Of a stretch of DNA of 64,000 nucleotides, positions 25,954-34,724 are shown one piece after another. The DNA lies in NCBI GenBank assembly GCA_964517435.1, contig CAZFEC010000013.1:1-64000 (forward strand). The letters are read 5' to 3'. Within the stretch, counting starts at the first letter, position 1; every line of letters starts with the position of its first letter. The position numbers and the translations under genes were made by a program. The DNA comes from BS150m-G50 sp964517435 (GTDB lineage Bacteria > CAIWAD01 > BS150m-G50). The notes below the pieces were generated by a model. The model saw only the letters and a list, made by a program, of their open reading frames with translations. It did no database searches and was not told the DNA's origin.

Positions 25954-26544
25954 TTATTGGGCGTGCCTGGCCAGATAGGCGGCGACACCTTCCGCGGTCG
26001 GCGTCATCGCCTCTTCACCCTCGTGCCAGTTGGCGGGACAGACTTCGCCGTGCTCCTCGTGGAACGTCAGTGCGTCCAGCATGCGCAGGGCTTCCTCGAC
26101 GCTGCGCCCCAGCGGCAGGTCGTTGATCACGCTGTGGCGAACGACACCCTCCCTGTCGATGAGGAAGAGGCCGCGTAACGCCACCGCTTCGTCGAACAGG
26201 ACGCCGTACTGCCGGGCGATTTCCTTATTGAGATCGGCCACCAGCGGATACTGGATATTGCCGATGCCGCCGTTCTCGACCGCCGTGTTCTTCCAGGCGT
26301 GATGCGTGAAGGCGGAATCGACCGAGACGCCGATGACCTCGGCGTTCCTGGCCTTGAACTTGGACAGCGCCTGGTTGAAGGCGATGATCTCGGAAGGGCA
26401 GACGAAGGTGAAATCGAGCGGATAGAAAAACAGGACGACATACTTGCCGCGATAGGTGGAGAGATCCAGTTTCTCGATACTGTTGTCCGGCATCACCGCG
26501 TCGGCGGTGAACTCGGGGGCGGGCTTGGTTACTAAAGTGTTCAT
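25954..26544 (-). CDS. Typical 2-Cys peroxiredoxin (AhpC/TSA)
   Basis: 196 residues. The peroxidatic cysteine is in DFTFVCPSE (C49) and the resolving cysteine in GEVCPANW (C169). It reduces hydrogen peroxide, peroxynitrite and alkyl peroxides. A GGIG segment is present but the C-terminal YF motif of over-oxidation-sensitive members is absent, so a robust form is inferred. The reductant is not encoded next to it. A GC-rich hairpin GGGGAGGC / GCCTCCCC near 25919-25942 lies beyond its stop, without a T run. A MITE-like repeat lies upstream, between it and the ferritin gene. Confidence 0.95.
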   Translation of the reverse strand: MNTLVTKPAPEFTADAVMPDNSIEKLDLSTYRGKYVVLFFYPLDFTFVCPSEIIAFNQALSKFKARNAEVIGVSVDSAFTHHAWKNTAVENGGIGNIQYPLVADLNKEIARQYGVLFDEAVALRGLFLIDREGVVRHSVINDLPLGRSVEEALRMLDALTFHEEHGEVCPANWHEGEEAMTPTAEGVAAYLARHAQ

Positions 26545-26580
26545 TTGTACTCCATAACTAAGAATTTGGAACTAAGAGTT

Positions 26581-26745
26581 TCTCGCAAAGTACGCCAAGA
26601 TGGATTAAGAGTTAGATTTGGGAAAGCTCATACAACTGGGAGCAGGAGATGATTTCTGGAACTAACTCTGTTCCAGGAAATCGTTCTGAACCTGCTACTA
26701 GCCAACCATAATCTTCTCTTTGCGTCCTTTGCGTGCTTTGCGAGA
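26581..26745. repeat. MITE-like repeat, copy 1
   Basis: 165 bp bounded by perfect 10-bp inverted ends TCTCGCAAAG / CTTTGCGAGA, with further CGCCAAG/GCAAAG-type units inside each end. An inner hairpin (GATTTC-TGGAAC with its complement) sits in the middle. The interior matches copy 2 at 62220-62402 in order and orientation, for example GATTTGGGA and GAACCTGCT. It holds no gene. Confidence 0.85.
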
Positions 26746-26755
26746 GGTTTTCTTT

Positions 26756-27265
26756 TCAGTTTGCTTCGCCGGGAGTCGCGGTGCGCCTGCCCAGGTCGGC
26801 TTCCAGCATGAAGAGCGCGGCGCCGTTGTCGCCGATCAGCCGCAGCCGTTCGACGATTTCGGAGACGGTCGCTTCCTCCTCGACCTGCTCGGTGATGAAC
26901 CACTGCAGGAACGACTGGGTGGCGAAATCCTTCTCCTGAATGGCCAGGTCCGCCAGTTCGTTGATATGGCTGGTGATGAAGCGTTCATGCTCCCAGGCGG
27001 CCTCGAACACCTGCAGGGTGGATTCCCACTCGATGGGCGGCGCTTCGATCGCGCCCATGATCGCCTGACCGCCACGTTCCTGGATGAAGTCGAAGATCTT
27101 CATCCCATGCTCCTGCTCCTCTTCCGCCTGCAACCGCATCCAGTGCGCCATCCCCTTCAGGCTGTGGGCGTCCAGCCAGGCGGAAAGCGCCAGATAAAGG
27201 TTGGCGGAATAGAATTCGCGATTCATCTGTTCGTTCAATTCCCGGCCGATTTTCTCTGTCAACAT
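26756..27265 (-). CDS. ftnA: Bacterial non-haem ferritin
   Basis: 169 residues from the ATG at 27265, which has GGGAGGAA upstream; an earlier in-frame start at 27334 lies inside the Fur gene. The ferroxidase ligands fit ELNEQMNREFYSANLYL, AEEEQEHGMK and ITEQVEEEA. It oxidises and stores iron in a 24-mer. It starts two bases after the stop of the Fur-family gene, so the regulator and the iron store are coupled. The length is normal for FtnA. Confidence 0.95.
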   Translation of the reverse strand: MLTEKIGRELNEQMNREFYSANLYLALSAWLDAHSLKGMAHWMRLQAEEEQEHGMKIFDFIQERGGQAIMGAIEAPPIEWESTLQVFEAAWEHERFITSHINELADLAIQEKDFATQSFLQWFITEQVEEEATVSEIVERLRLIGDNGAALFMLEADLGRRTATPGEAN

Positions 27266-27267
27266 GA

Positions 27268-27702
27268 TTATTCCTCCCTGCTTTGAGATGATTCCGTATC
27301 GTCTGTCTCGCCGCTGGAAGATGCGAACCGGCAAGCGGGACAGATACCCATGAATTCGATGTTGCAGCCTTCCACCTGGTAGCCTGCCGCCTCCTCAGGC
27401 GGAGGCAGATTGAGCTGACGCGGCAGCGGCTGATCGACATCATCGATACGGCCGCATTTGAGACAGCGGATGTGGTGGTGAGGCATCATGACGGCGTCGT
27501 ACCTGGTTTCGCCCTGACTCAGGGCCAGTTTCCGGGCCAGCCCGAGCCGGATCAGCAACTCCAGATTGCGGTAGACCGTCGCCAGACTGATGCGGGGCAG
27601 ACGGAGCTTGACGATCCGGTAGAGGGTGCTGGCGCTCGGGTGGATTTTGACACCTCTCAGCTCTTCCAGGATGACTTTGCGTTGATTGGTGGTTCTAAGC
27701 AT
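27268..27702 (-). CDS. Fur-family regulator (Fur or PerR), ferritin-linked
   Basis: 144 residues. The winged-helix part has HPSASTLYRIV and ISLATVYRNLELL, and the dimer/metal part has HHHIRCLKCG. The structural zinc pairs are CLKC and CPAC. The sequence alone does not separate Fur from PerR. It is translated just before ferritin, so iron or peroxide control of iron storage is likely. A promoter TTGACA-N16-TAAATT overlaps a GTTAA-T-TTAAC dyad upstream, which fits autoregulation. A second family member is encoded 400 bases upstream. Confidence 0.93.
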   Translation of the reverse strand: MLRTTNQRKVILEELRGVKIHPSASTLYRIVKLRLPRISLATVYRNLELLIRLGLARKLALSQGETRYDAVMMPHHHIRCLKCGRIDDVDQPLPRQLNLPPPEEAAGYQVEGCNIEFMGICPACRFASSSGETDDTESSQSREE

Positions 27703-27732
27703 TTTTCTTATTTGCTAATGATAACTGTTGTT

Positions 27733-27760
27733 AATTTAACGCACTAGTTGACATTGTCAA
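27733..27760 (-). promoter_or_regulatory. Predicted promoter of the fur-ferritin operon with overlapping dyad
   Basis: On the minus strand, TTGACA (27755-27760) and TAAATT (27733-27738) are 16 bp apart. The dyad GTTAA-T-TTAAC at 27730-27740 overlaps the -10, a normal place for a Fur-type repressor. Confidence 0.55.
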
Positions 27761-27802
27761 GAGAAATGTTGAAGAAAGTTGCTAAAAATGAGAGAAGAGG
27801 TT

Positions 27803-27840
27803 GTCAACACTTATAATAACAAAGTGTTATATTGATGACA
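27803..27840. promoter_or_regulatory. Nested AT-rich dyad upstream of fur
   Basis: AACACTT and AAGTGTT (27806-27812 and 27822-27828) are inverted around nine bases, enclosed by TGTCA and TGACA. The sequence includes TTATAAT, half of the PerR-box consensus. It is about 100 bases upstream of the first Fur-family gene. Confidence 0.4.
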
Positions 27841-27970
27841 TTTCTGTTGACCGGAGGGGGTGAGCTGAAAGCAGTTGAGCAGAATGAAAGCTTATTACAA
27901 AACGTTATCAATTATCGGCAGGTGGGAAACGCCTGGCAATACAGAAGACCTGTTCAAATTAATAGAGCAC

Positions 27971-28017
27971 GTCATTCCCGCGCGTATGAAGCCGGTTTCG
28001 AATGCGCGGGGATGACC
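27971..28017. repeat. Inverted repeat of the GTCATTCCCGCG type
   Basis: GTCATTCCCGCGC and GCGCGGGGATGAC face each other around about 22 bases, lying between the two Fur-family genes. Palindromes with this sequence are dispersed in many bacterial genomes; no second copy was noticed in this window. Confidence 0.75.
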
Positions 28018-28114
28018 TAAAGGGAAGGCGCGAATGGCATAAAGGTAATGCTGGAATGATGTAATGGTGGGATGCGTTACGGTTTGGCGGAAAAACAGGT
28101 TCAGCGAGGTAATT

Positions 28115-28489
28115 TCAGCGGCAATCGGCGCACAATCCCTGGAATTCCAACGCGTATCCCCTGACCTCATATCCCGCCATCTCGGGGGGGACGACCGGCA
28201 GGGAACCGGTAGGAAGTTCATGCACATCATCCACGCGATCGCATTTCAGGCAACGGATATGACAGTGGGGAGCGGGATTTCCATCAAACCGCGCCTCGTT
28301 GCTGCCCAGGTCGAGCTTCAGGATGACCCCTTCGCGGGAGAGCATTTCCAGGTTGCGGTAAACGGTTGCCAGGCTGATGCGCGGCAGGCGCTGGCGTACG
28401 ATTTCGTAAAGGGTGCTGGCGCTGGGGTGACTGGTGAGCTTTTTAAGTTCTTCCAGGATGATTTGACGTTGTCGGGTATTGCGCTGCAT
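28115..28489 (-). CDS. Second Fur-family regulator (Fur/PerR type)
   Basis: 124 residues from the ATG at 28489 with GGGAAAAG upstream; the longer frame to 28630 has no ribosome site. Family motifs: HPSASTLYEIV, RISLATVYRNLEML, APHCHIRCLKCDRVDD, and a final CADC. The zinc cysteines are kept. It differs clearly from the ferritin-linked paralogue in the first helix and the metal region, so the two probably sense different signals (for example iron versus peroxide). It is divergent from the TrmB-like gene. Confidence 0.92.
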   Translation of the reverse strand: MQRNTRQRQIILEELKKLTSHPSASTLYEIVRQRLPRISLATVYRNLEMLSREGVILKLDLGSNEARFDGNPAPHCHIRCLKCDRVDDVHELPTGSLPVVPPEMAGYEVRGYALEFQGLCADCR

Positions 28490-28639
28490 GACTTTTCCCA
28501 GTTTAGTTAACACAAGATGATTAAGAACCGGTCTCGGATCAAGAAAATTAAGTGACTGAAACTCTAAGTAATAACTACTCCTAAGGTGGGATCTTAATTC
28601 TCTTTTCCAATGGATTATCCCCATTGACACAGGAATGTG

Positions 28640-28668
28640 TTGACGCGATGTTGAGAAAATGTTATCAT
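28640..28668 (+). promoter_or_regulatory. Predicted sigma-70 promoter of the trmB-like gene
   Basis: TTGACG (28640-28645) and TATCAT (28663-28668) are separated by exactly 17 bp, 37 bases before the GTG start. Confidence 0.7.
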
Positions 28669-28704
28669 AGGATTGGATAACATATCATTCAAGGAGTTTA
28701 CAGC

Positions 28705-29547
28705 GTGAAAAATAATGAAATACTGGAAACCTTGAAAGAGCTGAATATCAACCAGCGCGAAGCGGAACTATACCTGCAATTGGTTAGTCACCCGGAGATG
28801 ACGGCGGGTGAGCTGCATCGTTCAACTGGAATCAACCGGCCCCGCACTTACGCCCTGCTGTCAGGTATGGTCGCCAAGGGGATTTGCCGAGAGCGAGTAG
28901 CCGGCAAGCATCGTTATTACGCGGCCGTGAAACCGTCCCAGCTGCTGGGGCGCTATGAACGGGAAATCACCGATAAGCGCAATCGAACCAGACAAGCCCT
29001 GGAACAGCTTGATAAAAACTTCAGTGAAACCCGCCAGCAGGATCGAGCGTTGGATTTTATCGAGGTGATGCGCAACCGGGACCAGATCAATCAACGCTTC
29101 TTGACCTGCAACCAGGAACTGGAGCAGGAACTGCTCACCTTCCATCGGTCGCCATACGCCGTGACAGAATGCAGTATCTACGAAGAAATGATGCAGGCTG
29201 ACCGAGCCAATCTCGCGCGCGGAGTGAAGCTGCGTACGATCTATATGATGGAAGAAGAGCATCGCTACTGGCTGCACCTCACGATGGATAAGCTGCGAGA
29301 GGTCGGCGATATCTCATTTCGTCTGAGTGAAAACCTGCCGCTGAAGATGTTCATCTTCGACCGCAGGCGGGTGATGCTTGCCCTGCCTTCGGTGCCGGGC
29401 GTCACCGCCCAGGATTTCACGATGATCACAATCGAAGATCCCGGCTTCACCACCGCTTGTGTTTCACTCTTCGAGTTTGAATGGGCGAAATCCCTGAACG
29501 AAGAGGAATGGATCGACCGCCATGGGCGTCCAGTGGAGAGCCCTTAA
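28705..29547 (+). CDS. TrmB-family transcriptional regulator
   Basis: 280 residues from a GTG at 28705 with AAGGAG eight bases upstream. Residues 1-75 form a winged helix (LNINQREAELYLQLV ... TGINRPRTYALLSGMVAKGI) of the TrmB/sugar-sensing type. A coiled linker follows, then an effector-like domain (residues 120-275) with a PLD-like outline. The ligand is unknown. It lies 20 bases upstream of a surface protein gene on the same strand, followed by two more, so it may control this surface-protein group. TrmB proteins are commonest in archaea but also occur in FCB bacteria. Confidence 0.85.
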   Translation: MKNNEILETLKELNINQREAELYLQLVSHPEMTAGELHRSTGINRPRTYALLSGMVAKGICRERVAGKHRYYAAVKPSQLLGRYEREITDKRNRTRQALEQLDKNFSETRQQDRALDFIEVMRNRDQINQRFLTCNQELEQELLTFHRSPYAVTECSIYEEMMQADRANLARGVKLRTIYMMEEEHRYWLHLTMDKLREVGDISFRLSENLPLKMFIFDRRRVMLALPSVPGVTAQDFTMITIEDPGFTTACVSLFEFEWAKSLNEEEWIDRHGRPVESP

Positions 29548-29567
29548 CCAGACTCTGAGGAGCCAGC

Positions 29568-30920
29568 ATGAAGAGACTCTTTCTCATTTTCAGTCTAATT
29601 GGAATCAACTCATTTGCTACCGCCCTGATCCTGCAGGTACCAGCTGAATACCCGACGATTCAAAACGCAATCTCCGCTACCGGAGCAGGTGATACCGTCC
29701 TGGTGCAACCTGGAACCTATCAGGAGAATATCAGTTTCCAGGGTCGAGCGATCACGGTCGCTTCGACGTTTCTCCTGACCGGCGATGACACTGCCATCGA
29801 GCAAACGATAATCAACGGTGGGAACACCAACCGCTGTGTCCGCTTCAACAATGATGAAACAGCGGCATCTCTGCTGACTGGCTTTACAATCACTAATGGT
29901 TCAACCGGCTACTACGGTGGCGGAATCTACTGCGACGACGCCAGCCCCACCCTGCGAAATCTTATCGTCACCGGGAATAGTGCTGAAGGCGGCGGCGGCA
30001 TGGCGTTTTTCTCTGACGCCATGAGCAATTGTCATGACATTACGGTTGAAGGCAACAACGCTACGGAGGGTGGCGGTATCTACTGTCATGACTCCGGCGA
30101 CATAACCATGACGAATCTAGTGTTGTGTAATAACTCCTCCGCTCATGGTGGCGGACTGCTGGTCAGCTATTCTGAACCCGTCTTTTACAATCCCGTTATC
30201 TATGACAACAGCTCCCCCTTTGGTGGCGGAGTGTATGTGTTCAACTACTCCACGCCACAATTCATTAACGCCACCTTGACCGGCAATAGCGCTGATTATG
30301 GCGGAGCTTTTTATTGCAGCGATCTACAGTGTCAGCCGGTGATTACCAGTTCCATCCTCTGGCAGAACACACCGCAGGAGGTATTCGCCACCTCCAGTCT
30401 CTACCCTCCTATCATCACGTACACCGACGTCGAGGATGGTTCCGGTCAAAGCTGGTTCGGCGAGGGATGTATTGACAGTGATCCCCTGTTTTTCGATCCC
30501 GGCAATTCCGATTTCCATTTAACGATCGGTTCGCCCTGTATCGATGCCGGTGATCCAACCGCACCGCCCGATCCTGACGGTACTGTCGTCGACATGGGCG
30601 CCTTTCCGTTTTTACAGACCGAATCAACAAACACATTTGCCTGTGAATACGGTTTGAGTGGCAACTACCCGAATCCTTTCAACTCCCAAACAACCATCCA
30701 CTACACTCTGGCGCAGACAGGTCCGGTGACGATTAAGATTTACACAATCACCGGACAACTGGTAACGACATTGGTGAATCAAGTACAACTCGCCGGGACA
30801 CATCAGATAATCTGGGATGGTGTCGACAATCTGGGACGAACACTCCCCAGCGGACTTTATATCACCAATCTGAACTCCGGCGGTTTCCAGCGATACAGCA
30901 AAATGACACTCCTCAAGTGA
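29568..30920 (+). CDS. Secreted right-handed beta-helix protein with FlgD-like sorting tail
   Basis: 450 residues with GAGGAGCC before the ATG and a signal peptide of about 20 residues. The start YPTIQNAISATGAGDTV is the usual opening of parallel beta-helix proteins. Glycine-rich GGGIYC-type turns repeat about every 30 residues (YGGGIYCDD, EGGGMAF, EGGGIYCH, HGGGLLV, FGGGVYV). The last 80 residues form the sorting domain (NYPNPFNSQTTIHYTL ... KMTLLK). It is predicted to sit on or leave the outer membrane by a type 9-like route. It follows the TrmB-like gene closely. Confidence 0.87.
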   Translation: MKRLFLIFSLIGINSFATALILQVPAEYPTIQNAISATGAGDTVLVQPGTYQENISFQGRAITVASTFLLTGDDTAIEQTIINGGNTNRCVRFNNDETAASLLTGFTITNGSTGYYGGGIYCDDASPTLRNLIVTGNSAEGGGGMAFFSDAMSNCHDITVEGNNATEGGGIYCHDSGDITMTNLVLCNNSSAHGGGLLVSYSEPVFYNPVIYDNSSPFGGGVYVFNYSTPQFINATLTGNSADYGGAFYCSDLQCQPVITSSILWQNTPQEVFATSSLYPPIITYTDVEDGSGQSWFGEGCIDSDPLFFDPGNSDFHLTIGSPCIDAGDPTAPPDPDGTVVDMGAFPFLQTESTNTFACEYGLSGNYPNPFNSQTTIHYTLAQTGPVTIKIYTITGQLVTTLVNQVQLAGTHQIIWDGVDNLGRTLPSGLYITNLNSGGFQRYSKMTLLK

Positions 30921-30969
30921 GGAGATCCAACAGAAGAATAGAACTCTGAAATAGCATTTGGAGCATACA

Positions 30970-32244
30970 GTGAAAAACAATCGGATCTATCTAATTGCGA
31001 TATCGATTCTGATCGGCGTGTTTTCCGGCCGACAAGCCACCGCCCAGTGGTTTCAGCAGACCTCCGGCGTCAGCGACAACCTCTACGCTGTTCATTTCGT
31101 CACCTCTGAACTCGGTTTCACCGTAGGCTGGGGCAGCAGCTCCGGCGCGCAGGCGCTGCGCACACTCAACGGTGGGGAAACCTGGACTCACACCACCCTG
31201 TCGTACGGTTCTTTCGTTTTCTCGGTAACCTTCACCGACGAGCTCCACGGTTATGTCGCCGGCTGTCTCAACGGTGGCGCGGCGGGGGCTGTCTTTAAGA
31301 CCTCCGATGGCGGGGACAGCTGGACCTACTCCAGCATGAATTCGACCTATGGTCTGTACGCGGTTGACTTTCCCACACCTGAACTCGGATTCGCTTGTGG
31401 CTGGCTGGGCAAGATCTACAAAACGACCAACGGTGGTGCCAGCTGGTCCTCCGTCAGTTCAGGTACCAGTAATGTGCTGCGCTGGATGAGCTTTCCCAGC
31501 GCCACTACCGGCTATATCGTCGGCGGCTCCAACTGGGACAATCCCCGTTATCTCTATAAGAGTAGCGACGGGGGCAATTCCTGGTCTTACCACCATAGTT
31601 TCGGCAACAGCGTGATCGGGGGAGTCCATTTCTTCAATGACAGCTGCGGTGTGGTCAGCGGCGGCGGTGGTGGCAGTTTCATCAAGAAAACCTGTGACGG
31701 CGGCGCCAGCTGGGAGACCCGCTATTCCGGCACCGGTCTCTTTCAGTTTATAACCTTCGATGCCCAGGGAGTCGGTTATGCCTGCGGTAACAGCGGCAAG
31801 GTCGTCCGCTCGGTGGATTACGGAGACACCTGGGAAGAGCTGGATCCGGTATCACCCTCAACGACACTTCTGGGTATTTCCGGAGTGAATGACAGGGTCT
31901 GGACGGTTGGGACTTACGGTCGGATTTTCCGGAATGAATTCGAGACCGTCGGAGAACCGGTTATGCCAAATGCTTTACCGTCCCACCCCCAGCTGGGACA
32001 GAACTTCCCGAATCCCTTTAATCCAGAGACGATCATCAGCTTTGAATTGCCTGTTCCCCAAGCGGTCACACTGACCCTCTTCAACAACCTCGGACACCCG
32101 ATAACCACCCTGGCATCCGGCGTGCATCCGGCCGGTAACCATCAGGTGCTATTTGATGCCAGTGATCTGAACAGCGGTGCCTACTTCTACAGATTGAAGG
32201 CGGGAGCATATACCATGTCACGCAAGATGATACTGGTTAAATAG
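30970..32244 (+). CDS. Secreted BNR/Ycf48-type beta-propeller with sorting tail
   Basis: 424 residues from a GTG at 30970 with GGAG eight bases upstream; an in-frame TTG at 30958 is less likely. The signal peptide ends near QATAQ. Repeats such as TLNGGETWTH, TSDGGDSWTY, TTNGGASWSS and SSDGGNSWSY are Asp-box-like blades of BNR or Ycf48 propellers, about seven in all. The C-terminal sorting domain reads NFPNPFNPETIISFELP ... KMILVK. Ligand unknown. It is the second of three surface genes downstream of the TrmB-like gene. Confidence 0.87.
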   Translation: MKNNRIYLIAISILIGVFSGRQATAQWFQQTSGVSDNLYAVHFVTSELGFTVGWGSSSGAQALRTLNGGETWTHTTLSYGSFVFSVTFTDELHGYVAGCLNGGAAGAVFKTSDGGDSWTYSSMNSTYGLYAVDFPTPELGFACGWLGKIYKTTNGGASWSSVSSGTSNVLRWMSFPSATTGYIVGGSNWDNPRYLYKSSDGGNSWSYHHSFGNSVIGGVHFFNDSCGVVSGGGGGSFIKKTCDGGASWETRYSGTGLFQFITFDAQGVGYACGNSGKVVRSVDYGDTWEELDPVSPSTTLLGISGVNDRVWTVGTYGRIFRNEFETVGEPVMPNALPSHPQLGQNFPNPFNPETIISFELPVPQAVTLTLFNNLGHPITTLASGVHPAGNHQVLFDASDLNSGAYFYRLKAGAYTMSRKMILVK

Positions 32245-32359
32245 CATCACATGAATCCGCACGACGTTTCAGTAACTGTCTCAAAAGGACTTTGATTATC
32301 GGCAGCATATGTACGAGTTGACAACATAGAATACGAACAGCCCATCCAACGGAGGAACA

Positions 32360-34171
32360 ATGAGACTCTCAATCGTCTTTCTAAGCGCCGCAGCCCTCTT
32401 TAGCACCGCCGCCCTGGCTACAGCTGAGATCCATCTTCAGGAGGATTTCAGCAGTGATTGGCCGCCGACGGACTGGAGTATCGATTACCACGCTGGCAAT
32501 TGGTCGGCAAACGAGTCCAACAACGCCGGCGCCGAAGCACCGGAAGCGCGCTTCAATTGGAGCCCCCAGTTCAGCGGTCAGTCCCGTCTGATCTCGCCGG
32601 AGATCGATCTTTCCGGCAACGAAATGCTGACGTTGTGTTTTCTGCACCATCTGGACCACTACGGCGGTGTCTATGAAATAGGAGTGGCCACCCGTTCCGG
32701 AGACAGCGCCTGGAACTCGATCTGGTCGATGGTCAACCCGAGCGGCAATGTCACCGAGGCGGTGATGGTCGCTGTCGACAACGACGATATCTCCGCACCA
32801 GATTTCCAGATCTGCTGGTATTTCAGCGGCAACTCCTATAATCTGGACTACTGGTATCTGGATGACATCCTGCTATACACGCCGCAGGAGCATGATGTCG
32901 CAGTCTCTGCGGTTCATATCGACAGCCAGTATGAACCGGGCGCGATCGCCATTCCCGGTGCCACTATCTTCAATAATGGCCTCAATTCCGAAACCTTCGA
33001 TGTCGTTTGCGAAATCTTCAGCTACACCGGCGAGCCGCTCTACTACGCTAGTAACACCATCGACGACCTGGCACCAGGCGAAACGGTCGAACTGCAGTTT
33101 ACGTATTACACTCTGGAAATTCCAGATGAGCTTTACCAGGTAACAGTGACCACCATGCTGGAAGGGGACCTGGAACCGGGCAACGACAGTGGCGATGCCT
33201 GGACCAATACCTACACCACCCCCCGGGAAGAGGTGATCCTTGAAATAGGTACCGGCACCTGGTGTCAATACTGCCCCGGTGCGGCCATGGGGGCTGAAGA
33301 CCTGGTAGATAACGGTCATCAGGTCGGGGTGGTTGAGTACCATTCCGGTGACTCCTACGAGAACGGTTATGCCGGCGACCGGATCGACTACTACGGTATA
33401 AGCGGCTTTCCCACCGCCGTTTTTGACGGTGTTGTGTATGTTGTCGGTGGCAGCCACGATCAGAGCATGTACAGCACCTACCTCCCGATTTACAACAGTC
33501 GGATTGTCATCAACAGCGCCTTCTCGATGGATATTACCGGCGGGATCAACCGCGATGACGATTACGCGGTACAGGTTCATATCACCCGGCACGCGCCGGT
33601 GCGGAGCGATGAGATGGTGCTGCACCTGGCGTTGACCGAATCCGGCATTCCGGAAAACTGGCAGGGGCAGGATCACCTCGATTATGTCGAGCGGCTGATG
33701 ACGCCTGATGCTGAAGGCACCGCTCTCGACCTGGCAAATGAGGAAGAGTGGGAGTTGGAATTCACCGTGAACTCAAATTGGGTTACAGAGGAATGCGAAC
33801 TTGTCGCTTTCATTCAGGACCTCACCACTAAGGAAGTCCAGCAGGGGATCAAGATCATGTTGACGGAGCTGGACACTCAGAGCGCTTCTGGCTCACCACA
33901 GCTGCCCCGTTCGACCTCGCTCGGGACCAACTACCCCAATCCTTTCAATCCCAGCACCAGTATTACCTACACCCTCGCCCGGCCGGGATCGGTCAGCTTG
34001 ACCGTCTACAACACGCTGGGCGAACTGATGGCAACACTGGTGAATGAGGAGCAAACGGGTGGCACCTACAACGTCGCATTTGACGCCGGGAATCTGCCCT
34101 CCGGTATCTACATCTACCGGCTTACAGCGCCCGGTTACAGCGAAAGCAGCAAGATGATGCTGGTGAAATAA
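32360..34171 (+). CDS. Secreted Omp28-like thioredoxin-fold protein with sorting tail
   Basis: 603 residues, ATG after GGAGGAAC, with a signal peptide ending near ATAEI. Residues about 25-170 resemble a MAM/jelly-roll sandwich (FSSDWPPTDW ... LDYWYLDDILLY). Residues 175-285 look like a CARDB or Ig-like domain. Residues 290-450 carry EIGTGTWCQYCPGA, the CXXC of the Omp28 group with a thioredoxin-like fold. The tail (NYPNPFNPSTSITYTL ... KMMLVK) is the FlgD-like sorting domain. A surface redox role is possible, but the family's reaction is not established. Confidence 0.85.
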   Translation: MRLSIVFLSAAALFSTAALATAEIHLQEDFSSDWPPTDWSIDYHAGNWSANESNNAGAEAPEARFNWSPQFSGQSRLISPEIDLSGNEMLTLCFLHHLDHYGGVYEIGVATRSGDSAWNSIWSMVNPSGNVTEAVMVAVDNDDISAPDFQICWYFSGNSYNLDYWYLDDILLYTPQEHDVAVSAVHIDSQYEPGAIAIPGATIFNNGLNSETFDVVCEIFSYTGEPLYYASNTIDDLAPGETVELQFTYYTLEIPDELYQVTVTTMLEGDLEPGNDSGDAWTNTYTTPREEVILEIGTGTWCQYCPGAAMGAEDLVDNGHQVGVVEYHSGDSYENGYAGDRIDYYGISGFPTAVFDGVVYVVGGSHDQSMYSTYLPIYNSRIVINSAFSMDITGGINRDDDYAVQVHITRHAPVRSDEMVLHLALTESGIPENWQGQDHLDYVERLMTPDAEGTALDLANEEEWELEFTVNSNWVTEECELVAFIQDLTTKEVQQGIKIMLTELDTQSASGSPQLPRSTSLGTNYPNPFNPSTSITYTLARPGSVSLTVYNTLGELMATLVNEEQTGGTYNVAFDAGNLPSGIYIYRLTAPGYSESSKMMLVK

Positions 34172-34241
34172 GGAACGTTTGGCGGTGCGGATCAGCAATT
34201 ACCGGCTGGGCACTGTAACACTACTTGTGGCTGGAGTATTC

Positions 34242-34724
34242 TCACTTCCTCTTTTTGGATGGAGCGGGGGACTGCCTCTTCGGTTTGGGTTGCGGTTGCG
34301 GTTGTGGTTGCGATAAACGGGGATAGAGCTTCTTCAGACGTTGTCGCTGCTGTGGTCGCAGCATGCCCGCTCGATGAAGGCGCTTCAGCACCTGCCACTC
34401 GCGCCAGGCACGCCGCCAGGGTTGAGGTTGACCGCTCTGCTGCCACCACTCCCGGAAGCGCTGCGAATCCTGCCTGGCGCTGTCCGGAATCGAGCGGAAA
34501 ACGCCCGGCCGCACCCAGCGTTGGTGCCGGTTAAGACCAAAATCGGGATCGATACGGTCAGGGATGCCGTCGCGATCCTCATCCGGCGCCAGGTCGTTGA
34601 GACCGTCGCCGTCTTCATCGACGAAGGCCGGCTTCGCTTTTGCGTCAGGTTTCTTTCGCTCGGAACCGCTTGCCTGCCCAAGGCAGGCCAGACTGAGCGT
34701 GAAAATGAGTATTAATTTCAACAT
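34242..34724 (-). CDS. Small secreted protein with Ca-binding aspartate repeats and basic tail
   Basis: 160 residues with a signal peptide of about 20. Residues 35-62 (DEDGDGLNDLAPDEDRDG) match the calcium-binding aspartate repeats of thrombospondin type 3 kind. The rest is rich in Arg, Gln and Pro and ends with QPQPQPKPKRQ-type repeats and KKRK. That strongly basic end suggests binding to a polyanion. I do not recognise the family. It is convergent with the Omp28-like gene. Confidence 0.65.
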   Translation of the reverse strand: MLKLILIFTLSLACLGQASGSERKKPDAKAKPAFVDEDGDGLNDLAPDEDRDGIPDRIDPDFGLNRHQRWVRPGVFRSIPDSARQDSQRFREWWQQSGQPQPWRRAWREWQVLKRLHRAGMLRPQQRQRLKKLYPRLSQPQPQPQPKPKRQSPAPSKKRK

